Assembly (NCBI GenBank): GCA_913019975.1
Contig: CAJWBH010000008.1
Coordinates: 1 to 64,000, forward strand
Length of the DNA stretch: 64,000 nucleotides
Origin: Thalassolituus maritimus
GTDB lineage: Bacteria > Pseudomonadota > Gammaproteobacteria > Pseudomonadales > Oceanobacteraceae
Direction of reading: 5' to 3'
Each line of letters opens with the position of its first letter. Within the stretch, counting starts at the first letter, position 1. The position numbers and the translations under genes were made by a program. Below are positions 56,314 through 64,000 of this stretch, one piece after another. The notes under the pieces are model-generated. The model was not told the origin of the DNA. It did not search any database and saw only the letters and a list, made by a program, of their open reading frames with translations.

Positions 56314-56340
56314 AAAAAGGGAGCTGTCAGCTCCCTTTTT
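56314..56340. terminator. Bidirectional terminator between ppa and the LOV gene
   Basis: AAAAAGGGAGCT-GTC-AGCTCCCTTTTT is a 12-bp perfect stem with T-runs on both strands. It ends ppa (plus) and the LOV gene (minus). Confidence 0.93.
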
Positions 56341-56361
56341 GTTGCCTGATTATAAGTACTG

Positions 56362-56826
56362 TCAGGCTTTGCTGGCCTTCAGCGCAGCAAGTTCTTCCTC
56401 CGCCGCACGGGCGCGGGCTTCGGCTTCGATCTGTGCGGTGACATCTTTCTGGATGCCGATGTAATACGTCAGCTGATCCTGATCATTGCGTATAGGAGAC
56501 AAGCTCAGCTCATTCCAGAACATTGTGCCGTCTTTATGATAATTTCTCAGAACTACCCGGGTACTGCGCCCTTCTTTGATGGCCGCACGTACTTCCTGCA
56601 ATCCCTCCTGCTCACGGTCACCGGTTTGCAGAAAGCGACAATCCTGATAGAGGATCTCGTCAGCGGTATAGCCTGTCAGGCGCTCAAACGCCTTGTTGAC
56701 GTAAATCAGAATGTTATCGTCACCTTCCTGCTCGGCAATCACGATGCCGTCGTTTGAGGCATCAACTGCCTTCTTCAGAAGTTCAAGATTGATAGGGCCC
56801 TGCTCATCATTCAGGTCTGTGACCAT
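56362..56826 (-). CDS. Short LOV-domain blue-light photoreceptor
   Basis: The 154-residue protein is essentially one LOV domain. DCRFLQ (residues 62-67) contains photoactive Cys63, which forms the adduct with FMN. Conserved flavin contacts are seen: Arg64 and Gln67, Asn95 and Asn105 (NYHKDGTMFWNEL), and Gln126 (YYIGIQKDV). The N-cap and C-terminal helix (131-154) look like those of the short LOV proteins of Pseudomonas putida (PpSB1-LOV), with YQDCRFLQ replacing the plant GxNCRFLQ. In that organism such a protein frees class II LitR repressors from DNA in blue light. It is divergent from a LitR-like gene, 171 bases apart. Confidence 0.93.
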   Translation of the reverse strand: MVTDLNDEQGPINLELLKKAVDASNDGIVIAEQEGDDNILIYVNKAFERLTGYTADEILYQDCRFLQTGDREQEGLQEVRAAIKEGRSTRVVLRNYHKDGTMFWNELSLSPIRNDQDQLTYYIGIQKDVTAQIEAEARARAAEEELAALKASKA

Positions 56827-56931
56827 CGATCGTCTCCGCTGTTACTCTCTGTCGCCGACTCTCTGACTGTGATCAGAGTCGCTTTTCATATCATTCAGAT
56901 CAAGACTGAGCGTATCAGCCTTTTGGTTTCT

Positions 56932-56978
56932 TTTACATTATGTACAACTACTTATAGAATTTGGACTGCTTTGTATAG
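56932..56978 (+). promoter_or_regulatory. Promoter and LitR-type operators between LOV and LitR genes
   Basis: TTTACA (56932-56937), 17 bp and TAGAAT (56955-56960) form a good sigma-70 promoter for the LitR-like gene. TGTACA (56941-56946) sits in the spacer, as in the photolyase promoter, and TGTATA (56972-56977) lies 31 bp further on, close to three helical turns. Autoregulation and joint control of the LOV gene are inferred. Confidence 0.65.
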
Positions 56979-56997
56979 TTCTGGAAATAAATTCGTC

Positions 56998-57909
56998 ATG
57001 TCCGCCCCCTCTGAATCTCAGGCTGCCTACTATCCGATACGGGTAGTCTCGAACGAAACCGGTGTTAACGCGATTACTCTGCGTGCGTGGGAGCGACGTT
57101 ACGGCCTCATTACCCCGAAACGTACCGCCAAGGGACATCGTCTGTATACCGAAGCAGACATACAACTTATACGCAAAGTTGTATCACTTTTGCAGCGCGG
57201 CATTCCCATTTCTCAAGCTAAGGCGATGCTGGAAAATGGTGAGCCTGAGCCCGATATTAATGTGCAGACCAGTCAACCGTCACAATGGTCACAGTACAGA
57301 GCCCGCCTCGCTAGCGCGATACGGGACTTCGACGACGTTGAAATTACGCGGGTCATGGACGAGGTAACCGGCTTCTTTCCAGTCGACATCGCCCTACGCT
57401 TTTTGCTGCTTCCACTTCATCAGCAGCTACGGGAGCAGATAACCGAACCCCTGGGCCCCGCCCGGTTACAGTTCTTCGCAGGCTTCCTGCAGGGCCGGCT
57501 ATGCATGCGGCTCAGCGAATCTTCTGAGCATTCACTCAACGCCACTCTGGTATTGGCTAATACGGTATACAGTGATGATCTGGAGCTGCTTCTGCTGGGC
57601 ATACTGCTGAAACAGTTTGGTATTCGGGTTATCCGCCTCGCCGGTCTTTCGACACCGCAGGAAATTTCCGAACTCATCCGCACGCAGAAGCTTCAGGGCG
57701 CAGTCGTTGGCGTTGCTGATACGCCGGAGCCGGGCCAGTTACAGAGTCTCAGAAACCTTGCTGCCGAAACGGGTCAGCTGATCTTCTGCAGTGGGCAGAA
57801 TGTCTCTCAGGCGAGTACGTTACGGGAGCGCGGCCTCGTGGCACTGAACCGCGACCCACAACAGGATGCTCTCACAGTAAGAGATGTACTGACCGGCGTT
57901 AACGAATGA
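56998..57909 (+). CDS. MerR/LitR-family regulator, LOV-linked (PplR-like)
   Basis: The N-terminal MerR domain has the LitR signature (NAITLRAWERRYG, then RTAKGHRLYTEAD). The remaining 220 residues align by pattern to the cobalamin-binding half of LitR, but the region that should read E/DxHxxG is DDLELLLLG (193-201): the histidine ligand is gone. That identifies a class II LitR, which does not use B12 and in pseudomonads is controlled by a LOV partner. The ATG at 56998 gives 303 aa; an upstream in-frame start at 56869 would run through its own promoter. It overlaps rsmC by ATGA. Confidence 0.88.
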   Translation: MSAPSESQAAYYPIRVVSNETGVNAITLRAWERRYGLITPKRTAKGHRLYTEADIQLIRKVVSLLQRGIPISQAKAMLENGEPEPDINVQTSQPSQWSQYRARLASAIRDFDDVEITRVMDEVTGFFPVDIALRFLLLPLHQQLREQITEPLGPARLQFFAGFLQGRLCMRLSESSEHSLNATLVLANTVYSDDLELLLLGILLKQFGIRVIRLAGLSTPQEISELIRTQKLQGAVVGVADTPEPGQLQSLRNLAAETGQLIFCSGQNVSQASTLRERGLVALNRDPQQDALTVRDVLTGVNE

Positions 57910-58913
57910 GCAACGTATACGAACTGCTACAGCGCCACCCGATGCTGCTGACGGCCAACACCACGATTATTGGTTCAGAAGCACGCTTACCATCAGGCTG
58001 GGCTGAACACATAAACGAACACAAGGTTCAGATTATCACCGCCGACTGGCTGACCGCTCAGGCCTACCACGCTGACAAAGAGAATCCACAGGTACAGTTC
58101 GGCGTTCCCGATGTTTCTGAGCTCTCAGGTCGACTGGTGATTGTGCTCTGGCCAAAAGCCAAAGCCGCGGGGCAGGCTCTGATCAGTATGCTCAGCCAGC
58201 AGCTCGACAGCTGCTACGTTGTCGCCGCCAATGATGCGGGTGGTAAAAGTATCGGAAACGCCCTGAAAGATCACGCCAGCGAAAGTTCAAAAATGGACAG
58301 TGCCCGACACTGCTCACTCTGGAATGTGCGTCTGAATAAATCTGATGCGCCAGCTAACTGGTTACGCTTCGCCAGCTCATTTCAGGCGGGCGACCTCAGT
58401 TTTATGACGCTGCCGGGCGTATTTGGCCATGGCAAACTCGACCAGGGAACAGCCTTGTTGCTGGAACATGTACCCGCTCCGGCCCACGGCAAGATATTGG
58501 ATCTGGGATGCGGCTCTGGAGTCATTGGGCTAACCATGAAATCACGTAGCCCTGCTCTCGACATAACACTGAGTGACGTCGATGCCATGGCACTGAGAAG
58601 CGCAGAACTGAACTCCGCCCGTCTCGGACTGAGTGCAGAAACAATAGCCAGCGATGGGTTAATGAGTGTCGAAGGGCGTTTCGATTACATATTCAGTAAC
58701 CCGCCTTTTCATCAGGGAAAGCGTACCGATTACGAGTTCGCCTTACGACTTTTCCGTGATGCCAGACAACACATGACACGCGACGGACAGTTGTGGATTG
58801 TGGCCAACCGGCACCTGGCCTATGAAGAGTGGGCCTCTGAAGCATTCAGAAGTGCTGAGGTGATGGTTCAGAGAAACGGCTTTAAGCTGATTTGCGCATC
58901 TGACCCAAAATAA
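57906..58913 (+). CDS. rsmC: 16S rRNA guanine-N2 methyltransferase RsmC
   Basis: The C-terminal catalytic domain has LDLGCGSGVIGL (SAM site) and SNPPFHQG, the target-base motif of m2G methyltransferases; a degenerate N-terminal copy fills the first half. The 335 aa and these motifs fit RsmC, which modifies G1207 of 16S rRNA. It is translationally coupled to the LitR-like regulator, so this rRNA modification may vary with light. RlmG is a less likely alternative. Confidence 0.88.
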   Translation: MSNVYELLQRHPMLLTANTTIIGSEARLPSGWAEHINEHKVQIITADWLTAQAYHADKENPQVQFGVPDVSELSGRLVIVLWPKAKAAGQALISMLSQQLDSCYVVAANDAGGKSIGNALKDHASESSKMDSARHCSLWNVRLNKSDAPANWLRFASSFQAGDLSFMTLPGVFGHGKLDQGTALLLEHVPAPAHGKILDLGCGSGVIGLTMKSRSPALDITLSDVDAMALRSAELNSARLGLSAETIASDGLMSVEGRFDYIFSNPPFHQGKRTDYEFALRLFRDARQHMTRDGQLWIVANRHLAYEEWASEAFRSAEVMVQRNGFKLICASDPK

Positions 58914-59072
58914 CCAATCAGACGTAGTTTTTACGATCGCTACTTCCTATGAAGTAGCTTTCCCGGCCTTATCCATGGTTTCACGCCCTTGGCTGAAAGA
59001 GCTACTCGCATAATCCACTGAAGCAGCTACTCTGAAACAGACACTGACCATAAGGACCAGGAGACGTTTCCG

Positions 59073-59198
59073 ATGTTGTTTACCTACGCCGTTCTCAGCG
59101 GAGTGATTATTGTGGGCGGATTGCTCACCTGTGCATTACGCCAGTCTAAGGATTCCCGTGGGCGTATTCTCGCCGTTTACCCCATACGAAAACGCTGA
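59073..59198 (+). CDS. Small membrane protein, 41 aa
   Basis: The ORF reads MLFTYAVLSGVIIVGGLLTC, then a basic tail ending YPIRKR. One membrane segment (about 3-22) and a positive cytosolic end are clear. AGGAG lies nine bases before the ATG, and a strong terminator starts at its stop codon. It fills much of the 327-base gap between rsmC and speD. The function is unknown. Confidence 0.65.
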   Translation: MLFTYAVLSGVIIVGGLLTCALRQSKDSRGRILAVYPIRKR

Positions 59199-59215
59199 GC
59201 ATAGCTCAGCGTTTT
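59189..59215. terminator. Bidirectional terminator between the small membrane ORF and speD
   Basis: AAAACGCTGAGC-ATA-GCTCAGCGTTTT is a 12-bp perfect stem with T-tails both ways. It overlaps the stop codon of the small ORF and ends the convergent speD transcript. Confidence 0.9.
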
Positions 59216-59240
59216 ACATTGACGGCCAACAACCTCAAGG

Positions 59241-60032
59241 TTACGGCATATTTCTTGAGTAAAAGATTTCGAGCATTTCTTTACGCACCTTAGCCTCTAC
59301 TTCAGCACGCTCTTCGGCGCTCATATTTTTGGAGCGCTCTCCAAACAGATAATTATCCAACTCAAAATCTTTCAGGATCATCTTGGTGTGGAAAAGATTC
59401 TCCTGATACACGTTAACATCAATCATCTCGTAGGCATTACGAGTGTCTTCGGTCATGTAGTTCTGAATCGAGTTGATGTCGTGATCGATGTAATGCTTCA
59501 CACCGTCCTCGTCACGGGTAAAGCCACGGACGCGGTAGTCAACGGTCACTATGTCCGAATCCAGTGAGTGGATCAGATAGTTCAACGCCTTCAGCGGTGA
59601 AATAAGCCCACACGTAGACACATCAATGTCTGCCCGGAAAGTCGAAATACCGCCATGCGGGTGACTTTCAGGATAGGTATGCACGGTGACATGAGACTTA
59701 TCCAGGTGAGCGACTACGGAGTCACGCAGAGGGCCTGGCTTCTCTTCAACCATATCCTCCGGTGGTGGTACCTCATGCTCAGCAATCAGCATGGTGACAC
59801 TGGCACCCTCTGGCTCGTAGTCCTGACGCGCAATATTCAGAATATGAGCACCAATAATGTCGACAACTTCCGTCAGAATCTTGGTCAATCGGTCGGCACT
59901 ATAGAGCTCATCGATGTACTCAATGTACTCAAGACGCTCTTTCTCTGTCTTGGTATAGCAGACATCATAGATGTTAAAGCTCAGCGTCTTCGTCAGATTG
60001 TTAAAGCCATGCAGGCGCAGCTTATTATTCAA
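59241..60032 (-). CDS. speD: S-adenosylmethionine decarboxylase proenzyme
   Basis: SpeD makes decarboxylated SAM for spermidine. The class 1A form is recognised by [17 protein letters not shown] and [14 protein letters not shown], and by [18 protein letters not shown], where Ser113 should become the pyruvoyl group. The 263 aa match E. coli. The start is TTG at 60032, with TTGAGGT upstream; this gives the N-terminus MNNKLRLHG, as in homologues. No speE is adjacent. Confidence 0.95.
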   Translation of the reverse strand: MNNKLRLHGFNNLTKTLSFNIYDVCYTKTEKERLEYIEYIDELYSADRLTKILTEVVDIIGAHILNIARQDYEPEGASVTMLIAEHEVPPPEDMVEEKPGPLRDSVVAHLDKSHVTVHTYPESHPHGGISTFRADIDVSTCGLISPLKALNYLIHSLDSDIVTVDYRVRGFTRDEDGVKHYIDHDINSIQNYMTEDTRNAYEMIDVNVYQENLFHTKMILKDFELDNYLFGERSKNMSAEERAEVEAKVRKEMLEIFYSRNMP

Positions 60033-60061
60033 ATCGGTAACCTCAAATGCCTAGCCAGAAT

Positions 60062-60484
60062 TTATTCAGCTTCGGCGACAGTATAGCTATGAGTAATTTC
60101 AACACCGCCTTGTTCCAGCATAATGGAAGCAGAACAGTATTTTTCGGCGGACAGCTTCACTGCCCGCTCCACAGCCGATTCCTTCAGGCTTCTCCCCGTC
60201 ACAGTGAAGTGGACGTGGATTTTAGTAAATACAGCAGGAACGGCATCTGCGCGCTCAGCGTCGATATCGGCAACACAGTCCGTCACATCCAGACGCTGCT
60301 TACGCAGAATGCTCATGACGTCAAAACTCGTGCAACCACCCAGCCCCAGCAGCAACATCTCCATCGGGCGCACACCGAGGTTACGGCCGCCGTGATCTTC
60401 AGGCCCATCCATCACCACCGAGTGACCGCTGCCTGACTCCCCGAGAAACATAGCGTTATCGACCCATTTAACCCGCGTTTTCAT
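60062..60484 (-). CDS. OsmC-family protein (YhfA-like)
   Basis: The 140-residue protein matches the OsmC/YhfA group: RPMEMLLLGLGGCTSFDVMSIL and GRSLKESAVERAVKLSAEKYCSASIML hold the two redox cysteines (GGCTS, KYCSA). YhfA-type members lie beside crp, as here. A role in peroxide or organic hydroperoxide handling is known for the wider family; it is not proven for YhfA. Confidence 0.9.
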   Translation of the reverse strand: MKTRVKWVDNAMFLGESGSGHSVVMDGPEDHGGRNLGVRPMEMLLLGLGGCTSFDVMSILRKQRLDVTDCVADIDAERADAVPAVFTKIHVHFTVTGRSLKESAVERAVKLSAEKYCSASIMLEQGGVEITHSYTVAEAE

Positions 60485-60673
60485 CTGCGTTCACTCCGGC
60501 TGGTAAAAACGCGGAGCTTAACACAGACGGGCCAGACCGATAATATGACAGCGAGAAAAATCAATAAAAGCCTGAAAAACAAAGGCAAACGGCATAAATG
60601 GCCCCAATGCCGGGTTCAACTCACGCCGGCGATGCGTAATAATCAAAAGAGATTCGATTAAGGACAATAACAA

Positions 60674-61312
60674 ATGATCATCCCTCGTATTCCATCAATG
60701 CACGCGCCGCTGGAACACTTCCTGACGCACTGTCATAAGAAGCGCTATCCGGCCCGGACCACCATCATCCATGCAGGTGAAGAAAGCGACACCCTGTATT
60801 ACCTGATGAAAGGGTCTGTGAGCGTCACCATTGAGGACGACGAAGGCCGTGAGATGATCATGGCTTATCTCAACGAAGGCGACTTCTTTGGAGAAATGGG
60901 CCTGTTTGACGACGAAAACAGCCCGCGCACAGCGTGCGTCCGCGCCAAAACCCCCTGCGAAGTCGCTGAAATTTCATATGCCCGCTTCCGTGAACTGGCA
61001 GACTCCGATACTGAACTCGTATTCCGTATCTTCCGCCAGATGGCCGAGCGCCTGACCCGTACCACCCGCAAAGCTGGCGACCTCGCCTTCCTTGACGTAA
61101 CCGGTCGTGTCGCAGGCACCCTGCTGGATCTTTGCAAACAGCCAGACGCCATGACCCACCCAGACGGCATGCAGATCAAAATCACCCGTCAGGAAATCGG
61201 CCGCATCGTTGGTTGTTCCCGCGAGATGGCGGGCCGCGTACTCAAATCTCTGGAAGAACAGGGGCTGATCAGTGTGTCTGGTAAAACCATTGTGGTGTTT
61301 GGTACTCGCTGA
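60674..61312 (+). CDS. crp: cAMP receptor protein (Crp/Vfr)
   Basis: The cyclic-nucleotide domain has [19 protein letters not shown], with Glu and Arg of the phosphate-binding cassette. The HTH is [27 protein letters not shown]. The 212 aa and neighbours (OsmC-like, trp genes) fit pseudomonad Vfr. It is a global regulator of carbon use, pili and virulence genes. A terminator follows at 61332. Confidence 0.95.
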   Translation: MIIPRIPSMHAPLEHFLTHCHKKRYPARTTIIHAGEESDTLYYLMKGSVSVTIEDDEGREMIMAYLNEGDFFGEMGLFDDENSPRTACVRAKTPCEVAEISYARFRELADSDTELVFRIFRQMAERLTRTTRKAGDLAFLDVTGRVAGTLLDLCKQPDAMTHPDGMQIKITRQEIGRIVGCSREMAGRVLKSLEEQGLISVSGKTIVVFGTR

Positions 61313-61331
61313 GTACCGCAGCTGCTGAAAG

Positions 61332-61356
61332 CGCCCGGTTTTGACCGGGCGTTTTT
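61332..61356 (+). terminator. Rho-independent terminator after crp
   Basis: CGCCCGGT-TTTG-ACCGGGCG is an 8-bp stem directly followed by TTTTT, 19 bases after the crp stop. Confidence 0.93.
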
Positions 61357-61370
61357 GTATGTGAGGTTTA

Positions 61371-61489
61371 TAGCTGCCTTCGGCAGAGAGGTTCTTTTGG
61401 CTGCCGCCGGGTTCCATTGCCCTTGTTAGCAGTAGCTGCCTTCGGCAGAGAGGCGCTTTTGGCTGCCGCCAGGTTCCTATGCCCTTGTT
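61371..61489 (+). repeat. Tandem structured repeat downstream of crp (two 57-base copies, period 62)
   Basis: Copies at 61371-61427 and 61433-61489 differ at a few bases. Each starts with TAGCTGCCTTCGGCAGAGAG, which forms a C(TTCG)G tetraloop hairpin, and ends GCCCTTGTT. The same element occurs twice in the opposite direction at 61959-62138, downstream of trpC, with an altered but still paired stem. Confidence 0.8.
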
Positions 61490-61958
61490 GGGGGATTGCA
61501 TCCCCCGGGCGGGCGGCCCATCCCCCTGCTTTCGCGCTTTCTGGGCCGTGAATCCGATATTTACTGGCTTTTCCGGCAACCGGCTCCGGCGGGCATCCAT
61601 GCCCGTATGGAGCCTCGTTCGGCATCCTGCCTCACGTTGCCTGCAAAGCTGGCGTAAATCCCGGCGACCCCAGAGGCGCATTTGAATCCGCGAAACCGTG
61701 CTCTTCTCATGGTGCGCAATACCCCCCCCCTACCGTAGGGTGGGTACTACCCACCAAAAGGCCTACATAAATATTATTCAACCTCGCCGCGAAGCGCTGA
61801 TGAAGCCCGGCTTGTGATGACCCCGCAGGATCGCAGATAACGATGGGTGCTAACCGGCAGGACGCCGGTTAAGCCTGCCCGCGGCCATGGATGGCCGCTG
61901 CAGGCGTGCCCCAATCGGTATCAAGAGACAAGGATTAGGGCATCGCGCCGGAAAAGGG
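61490..61958. other. Palindrome-rich non-coding island between repeat pairs
   Basis: This 470-base stretch has no convincing gene. It holds GGGGGAT-TGC-ATCCCCC (61490-61506), CGGGCAT-CC-ATGCCCG near 61600, a run of ten C at 61722, GGTGGGTA-C-TACCCACC (61739-61755), ACCGGC-AGGAC-GCCGGT near 61855, and GCGGCCA-TGGA-TGGCCGC near 61885. The density of hairpins suggests a mosaic repeat cluster rather than a promoter. Short ORFs crossing it are low-complexity and dominated by Arg, Pro and Gly. Confidence 0.6.
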
Positions 61959-62138
61959 GATCGGAAGGGGCCTGCCCCTTGCAGAAAAAACAAAGGCCCG
62001 GCGGCAGCCAAAAAAGCCTGTCCACCGAAGATGGCTATAAACTCTGAGGACCGAAAGAGACTTGCCCCTTGCAGAAAAAACAAAGGCCCGGCGGCAGCCA
62101 AAGAAGCCCACCCACCGAAGGTGGCTATAAACCGACCG
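61959..62138 (-). repeat. Tandem structured repeat downstream of trpC (two copies, period 90)
   Basis: The two copies (from about 61959 and 62049) share CCCCTTGCAGAAAAAACAAA, then GGCCCGGCGGCAGCCAAA and CCGAAG-TGGCTATAAAC. On the minus strand they read CCACCTTCGGTGG, a cTTCGg hairpin in sense to trpC. Compared with the crp-side copies, the stem bases differ on both sides (CTGCC/GGCAG against CCACC/GGTGG), a compensating change. In the left copy (61959) one stem pair is broken. Confidence 0.8.
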
Positions 62139-62143
62139 TCAGG

Positions 62144-62944
62144 TCAGAAAAACAGCTTGGCGAGCTCCTCGCCCGGATCATCCGCCCGCATAAAGGCTTC
62201 ACCAACCAGAAACGCATGAACATCCCGCTCACGCATGGCTGCAACGTCTTCTGGCCCAAGAATACCGCTCTCAGTAACCAGCAGGCGATCAGATGGTACT
62301 TTGTCCAGCAGGCCGAAGGTGGTTTCAAGTGTCAGGTCGAAGGTATGCAGGTTACGGTTGTTAATGCCAACCAGAGGTGTCTGCATAGTCAGCGCAGTTT
62401 CAAGCTCTTCGCCGTCGTGAACTTCAACCAGTACATCCATACCCAGTTCGTGGGCAATGCCTTCAAGGTCCTGAAGCTGCATTTTGCTCAGAGCAGAAAC
62501 GATCAACAGCACGCAATCGGCATTAATCGCGCGAGCTTCGTAGATCTGGTAAGGGTCAACGAGAAAGTCTTTACGGATCACCGGCAAGCTGCAGGCTTTG
62601 CGTGCCGCCTTCAGGAAGTCTTCGTGGCCCTGAAAATAATCGCGGTCAGTCAGTACAGACAAACACGCAGCGCCGGCTTTCTCGTAGGATTCTGCGATTT
62701 CCTGCGGAATAAAGTTTTCGCGCAGTACGCCTTTCGATGGCGATGCTTTCTTGATCTCGGCGATCACTGCTGGCAGGCCAGCGTCGACTTTCGCCTTCAT
62801 TGAGCGGTAAAAACCACGCAGTGCGTCTTTGTCCATATCGAGTGCCTGAGCTTTGAGCTCATTCAATGGAAGGTTCGCACTGCGCTGAGCCACTTCTACG
62901 GCTTTGGTATCGATGATTTTTTTCAGAATGGTCGGAGTATTCAT
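62144..62944 (-). CDS. trpC: Indole-3-glycerol-phosphate synthase
   Basis: TrpC closes the indole ring in tryptophan synthesis. [63 protein letters not shown] and [10 protein letters not shown] are the family landmarks. I use ATG 62944 (266 aa); the longer frame runs into trpD. It follows trpD with 19 bases between. Confidence 0.96.
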   Translation of the reverse strand: MNTPTILKKIIDTKAVEVAQRSANLPLNELKAQALDMDKDALRGFYRSMKAKVDAGLPAVIAEIKKASPSKGVLRENFIPQEIAESYEKAGAACLSVLTDRDYFQGHEDFLKAARKACSLPVIRKDFLVDPYQIYEARAINADCVLLIVSALSKMQLQDLEGIAHELGMDVLVEVHDGEELETALTMQTPLVGINNRNLHTFDLTLETTFGLLDKVPSDRLLVTESGILGPEDVAAMRERDVHAFLVGEAFMRADDPGEELAKLFF

Positions 62945-62963
62945 AGCAATTCTTTCGTGCCGC

Positions 62964-64000
62964 TCAGCGGTCGTTGTCTTCCGCCAGCAGTCCGGAGAAG
63001 CTGACCAGTTCATTGAGTTTGCCCAGCGCAAGGCCAGAACAAATAGCATCATCTGCCATGGCGACGCCCTCTTTCAGGCTTGTCGCAAGACCAGCCACGT
63101 AGATCGCGGCGCCTGCATTTAATGCGAGCATATCTGCAGCACGTTGGCCTTCGGCTGTTTCACGCTTTCCTAAGGCATCCTTAATTAAGGTCAGGGACGC
63201 CTCAGCACTTTCAACGTCCAGTCCTTTTAGTGGCTGAGACTCAATACCGAGCTCATCTGGAGTAATAACAAACTCACGCAACTCGCCATTCTTTAATTCA
63301 CAGGCGTATGTCTCAGTGGCCAGACTGATTTCATCAAGTCCGTCTTTTGAGTGCACGACTAATACATGACCACCGCCCATTCTCTGTAATACTTCGGCAA
63401 CAGGGCGCACAAGCGCCTGTGAGAAAACACCAATGACCTGATTCGCAACACCCGCTGGGTTGGTCATTGGCCCAAGGATATTAAAAATGGTACGCATGCC
63501 CAGCGACTTTCTTGGGCCGATGGCGTGCTTCATTGCACTGTGGTGTGATGGCGCAAACATGAAGCCAACACCCAGCTCATCAATGCAACGCGCAACCTGC
63601 TCTGCAGTAAGCGTCAGGTTGACCCCTGCGGCTTCAAGCAGATCCGCACTGCCGGATTTTGAAGAAACCCCGCGGTTACCGTGTTTTGCAACTGTGCCAC
63701 CAGCCGCCGCGACAACAAACGATGACGCCGTTGATACGTTAAAAAGGTTCGCACCATCACCGCCGGTACCCACGATATCAACCGCATTTTCAGCCTTAAC
63801 AGAAACGCCCGTAGCCAGTTCGCGCATGACGGTAACAGCACCCACGATTTCATCGATACTTTCGCTTTTCATACGCAGCGCAACCAGAAAAGCACCGATC
63901 TGAGCATCGTCACACTGACCCGTCATAATCTGACGCATGACGTCGATCATTTCGTTAGTAGCCAGGTCCTGACGCTCAACAACGCGAGCCAGTGCCTCTT
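62964..64000 (-). CDS. trpD: Anthranilate phosphoribosyltransferase (5' end outside window)
   Basis: TrpD joins anthranilate to [29 protein letters not shown] is present as pieces VGTGGDG and [26 protein letters not shown] and [14 protein letters not shown] complete the site. The internal ATG at 63950 is not the start: the frame stays open to the window edge and codes 16 more residues that fit the N-terminal helix. The gene is therefore truncated by the window, not broken. Confidence 0.95.
   Translation of the reverse strand, partial: EALARVVERQDLATNEMIDVMRQIMTGQCDDAQIGAFLVALRMKSESIDEIVGAVTVMRELATGVSVKAENAVDIVGTGGDGANLFNVSTASSFVVAAAGGTVAKHGNRGVSSKSGSADLLEAAGVNLTLTAEQVARCIDELGVGFMFAPSHHSAMKHAIGPRKSLGMRTIFNILGPMTNPAGVANQVIGVFSQALVRPVAEVLQRMGGGHVLVVHSKDGLDEISLATETYACELKNGELREFVITPDELGIESQPLKGLDVESAEASLTLIKDALGKRETAEGQRAADMLALNAGAAIYVAGLATSLKEGVAMADDAICSGLALGKLNELVSFSGLLAEDNDR

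Noticed and set aside
61371-62138. CRISPR-like array
   Set aside because: Only two copies per cluster, copies of 57-90 bases without regular unique spacers, opposite directions, and no cas genes.
61374-62219. Short open frames across the repeat island between crp and trpC
   Set aside because: They cross repeats and palindromes, are Arg/Pro/Gly-rich, and have no ribosome sites.
63950-64000. trpD starting at the internal ATG
   Set aside because: The frame remains open to the edge and encodes plausible TrpD N-terminal residues, so the start lies beyond the window.

Overview
This window comes from the chromosome of a marine-type gammaproteobacterium, probably Oceanospirillales/Pseudomonadales (Thalassolituus- or Oceanobacter-like). 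I infer this from gene order and protein character only; no database was searched. Gene orders typical of that group are leuS-lptE-holA, ampE-ampD near nadC and pilABCD-coaE-yacG, mpl-ubiX, and trpDC-crp-osmC-speD. No rRNA, tRNA, CRISPR array, prophage or transposase gene was found.

Layout. 0.1-3.4 kb: a small unknown gene, a TIGR01777 epimerase-like protein and an acyl-CoA dehydrogenase. 3.4-17.3 kb: a putative light-responsive region. A FAD oxidoreductase-cbiX pair is followed by a 12-gene, mostly translationally coupled operon: DUF523/DUF1722, MerR/LitR regulator, photolyase, fatty-acid desaturase, NTF2-like, SDR, FAD oxidoreductase, DUF1365, cyclopropane-fatty-acid-synthase family, DUF2878, exported protein, TonB receptor. 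17.4-25.3 kb: LysR regulator, methyltransferase lipoprotein, histidine phosphatase, PilZ, ROK kinase, ampE-ampD, an alanine/Na+ symporter and nadC. 25.5-31 kb: type IV pilus genes, coaE and yacG. 31-36.5 kb: a degenerate receiver protein, a MalT-like LuxR regulator and a flavinylation-type FMN-binding/PepSY operon headed by a porin remnant. 36.8-49.5 kb: leuS, lptE, holA, several unknowns, a giant acidic thrombospondin type-3 repeat protein, ubiX, mpl and fbp. 49.5-55.7 kb: hybrid histidine kinase, two periplasmic binding proteins and a TonB receptor. 55.7-58.9 kb: ppa, a short LOV photoreceptor divergent from a second LitR-like regulator, and rsmC. 58.9-64 kb: a 41-residue membrane ORF, speD, OsmC-like, crp, a repeat-rich non-coding island, trpC and partial trpD.

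The most interesting theme is light. The LOV protein at 56.4-56.8 kb has the photoactive cysteine in a DCRFLQ motif and closely resembles the short LOV proteins of Pseudomonas putida, which work with class II LitR (PplR) repressors. It lies back-to-back with a LitR-like MerR regulator whose promoter contains TGTACA-type sites. The same TTRTACAA motif occurs five times in front of the photolyase operon, spaced at 20, 19, 29 and 22 bp, and four times between the acyl-CoA dehydrogenase and FAD-oxidoreductase genes. Together this suggests one blue-light regulon spanning two loci about 50 kb apart and covering DNA repair, membrane-lipid remodelling, tetrapyrrole metal insertion and outer-membrane transport.

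Other items of note are two dispersed intergenic repeats whose stems changed in a compensating way, paired tandem repeats lying sense-downstream of the convergent genes crp and trpC, a TonB receptor/two-binding-protein/histidine-kinase module without a permease, and an in-frame porin deletion remnant.
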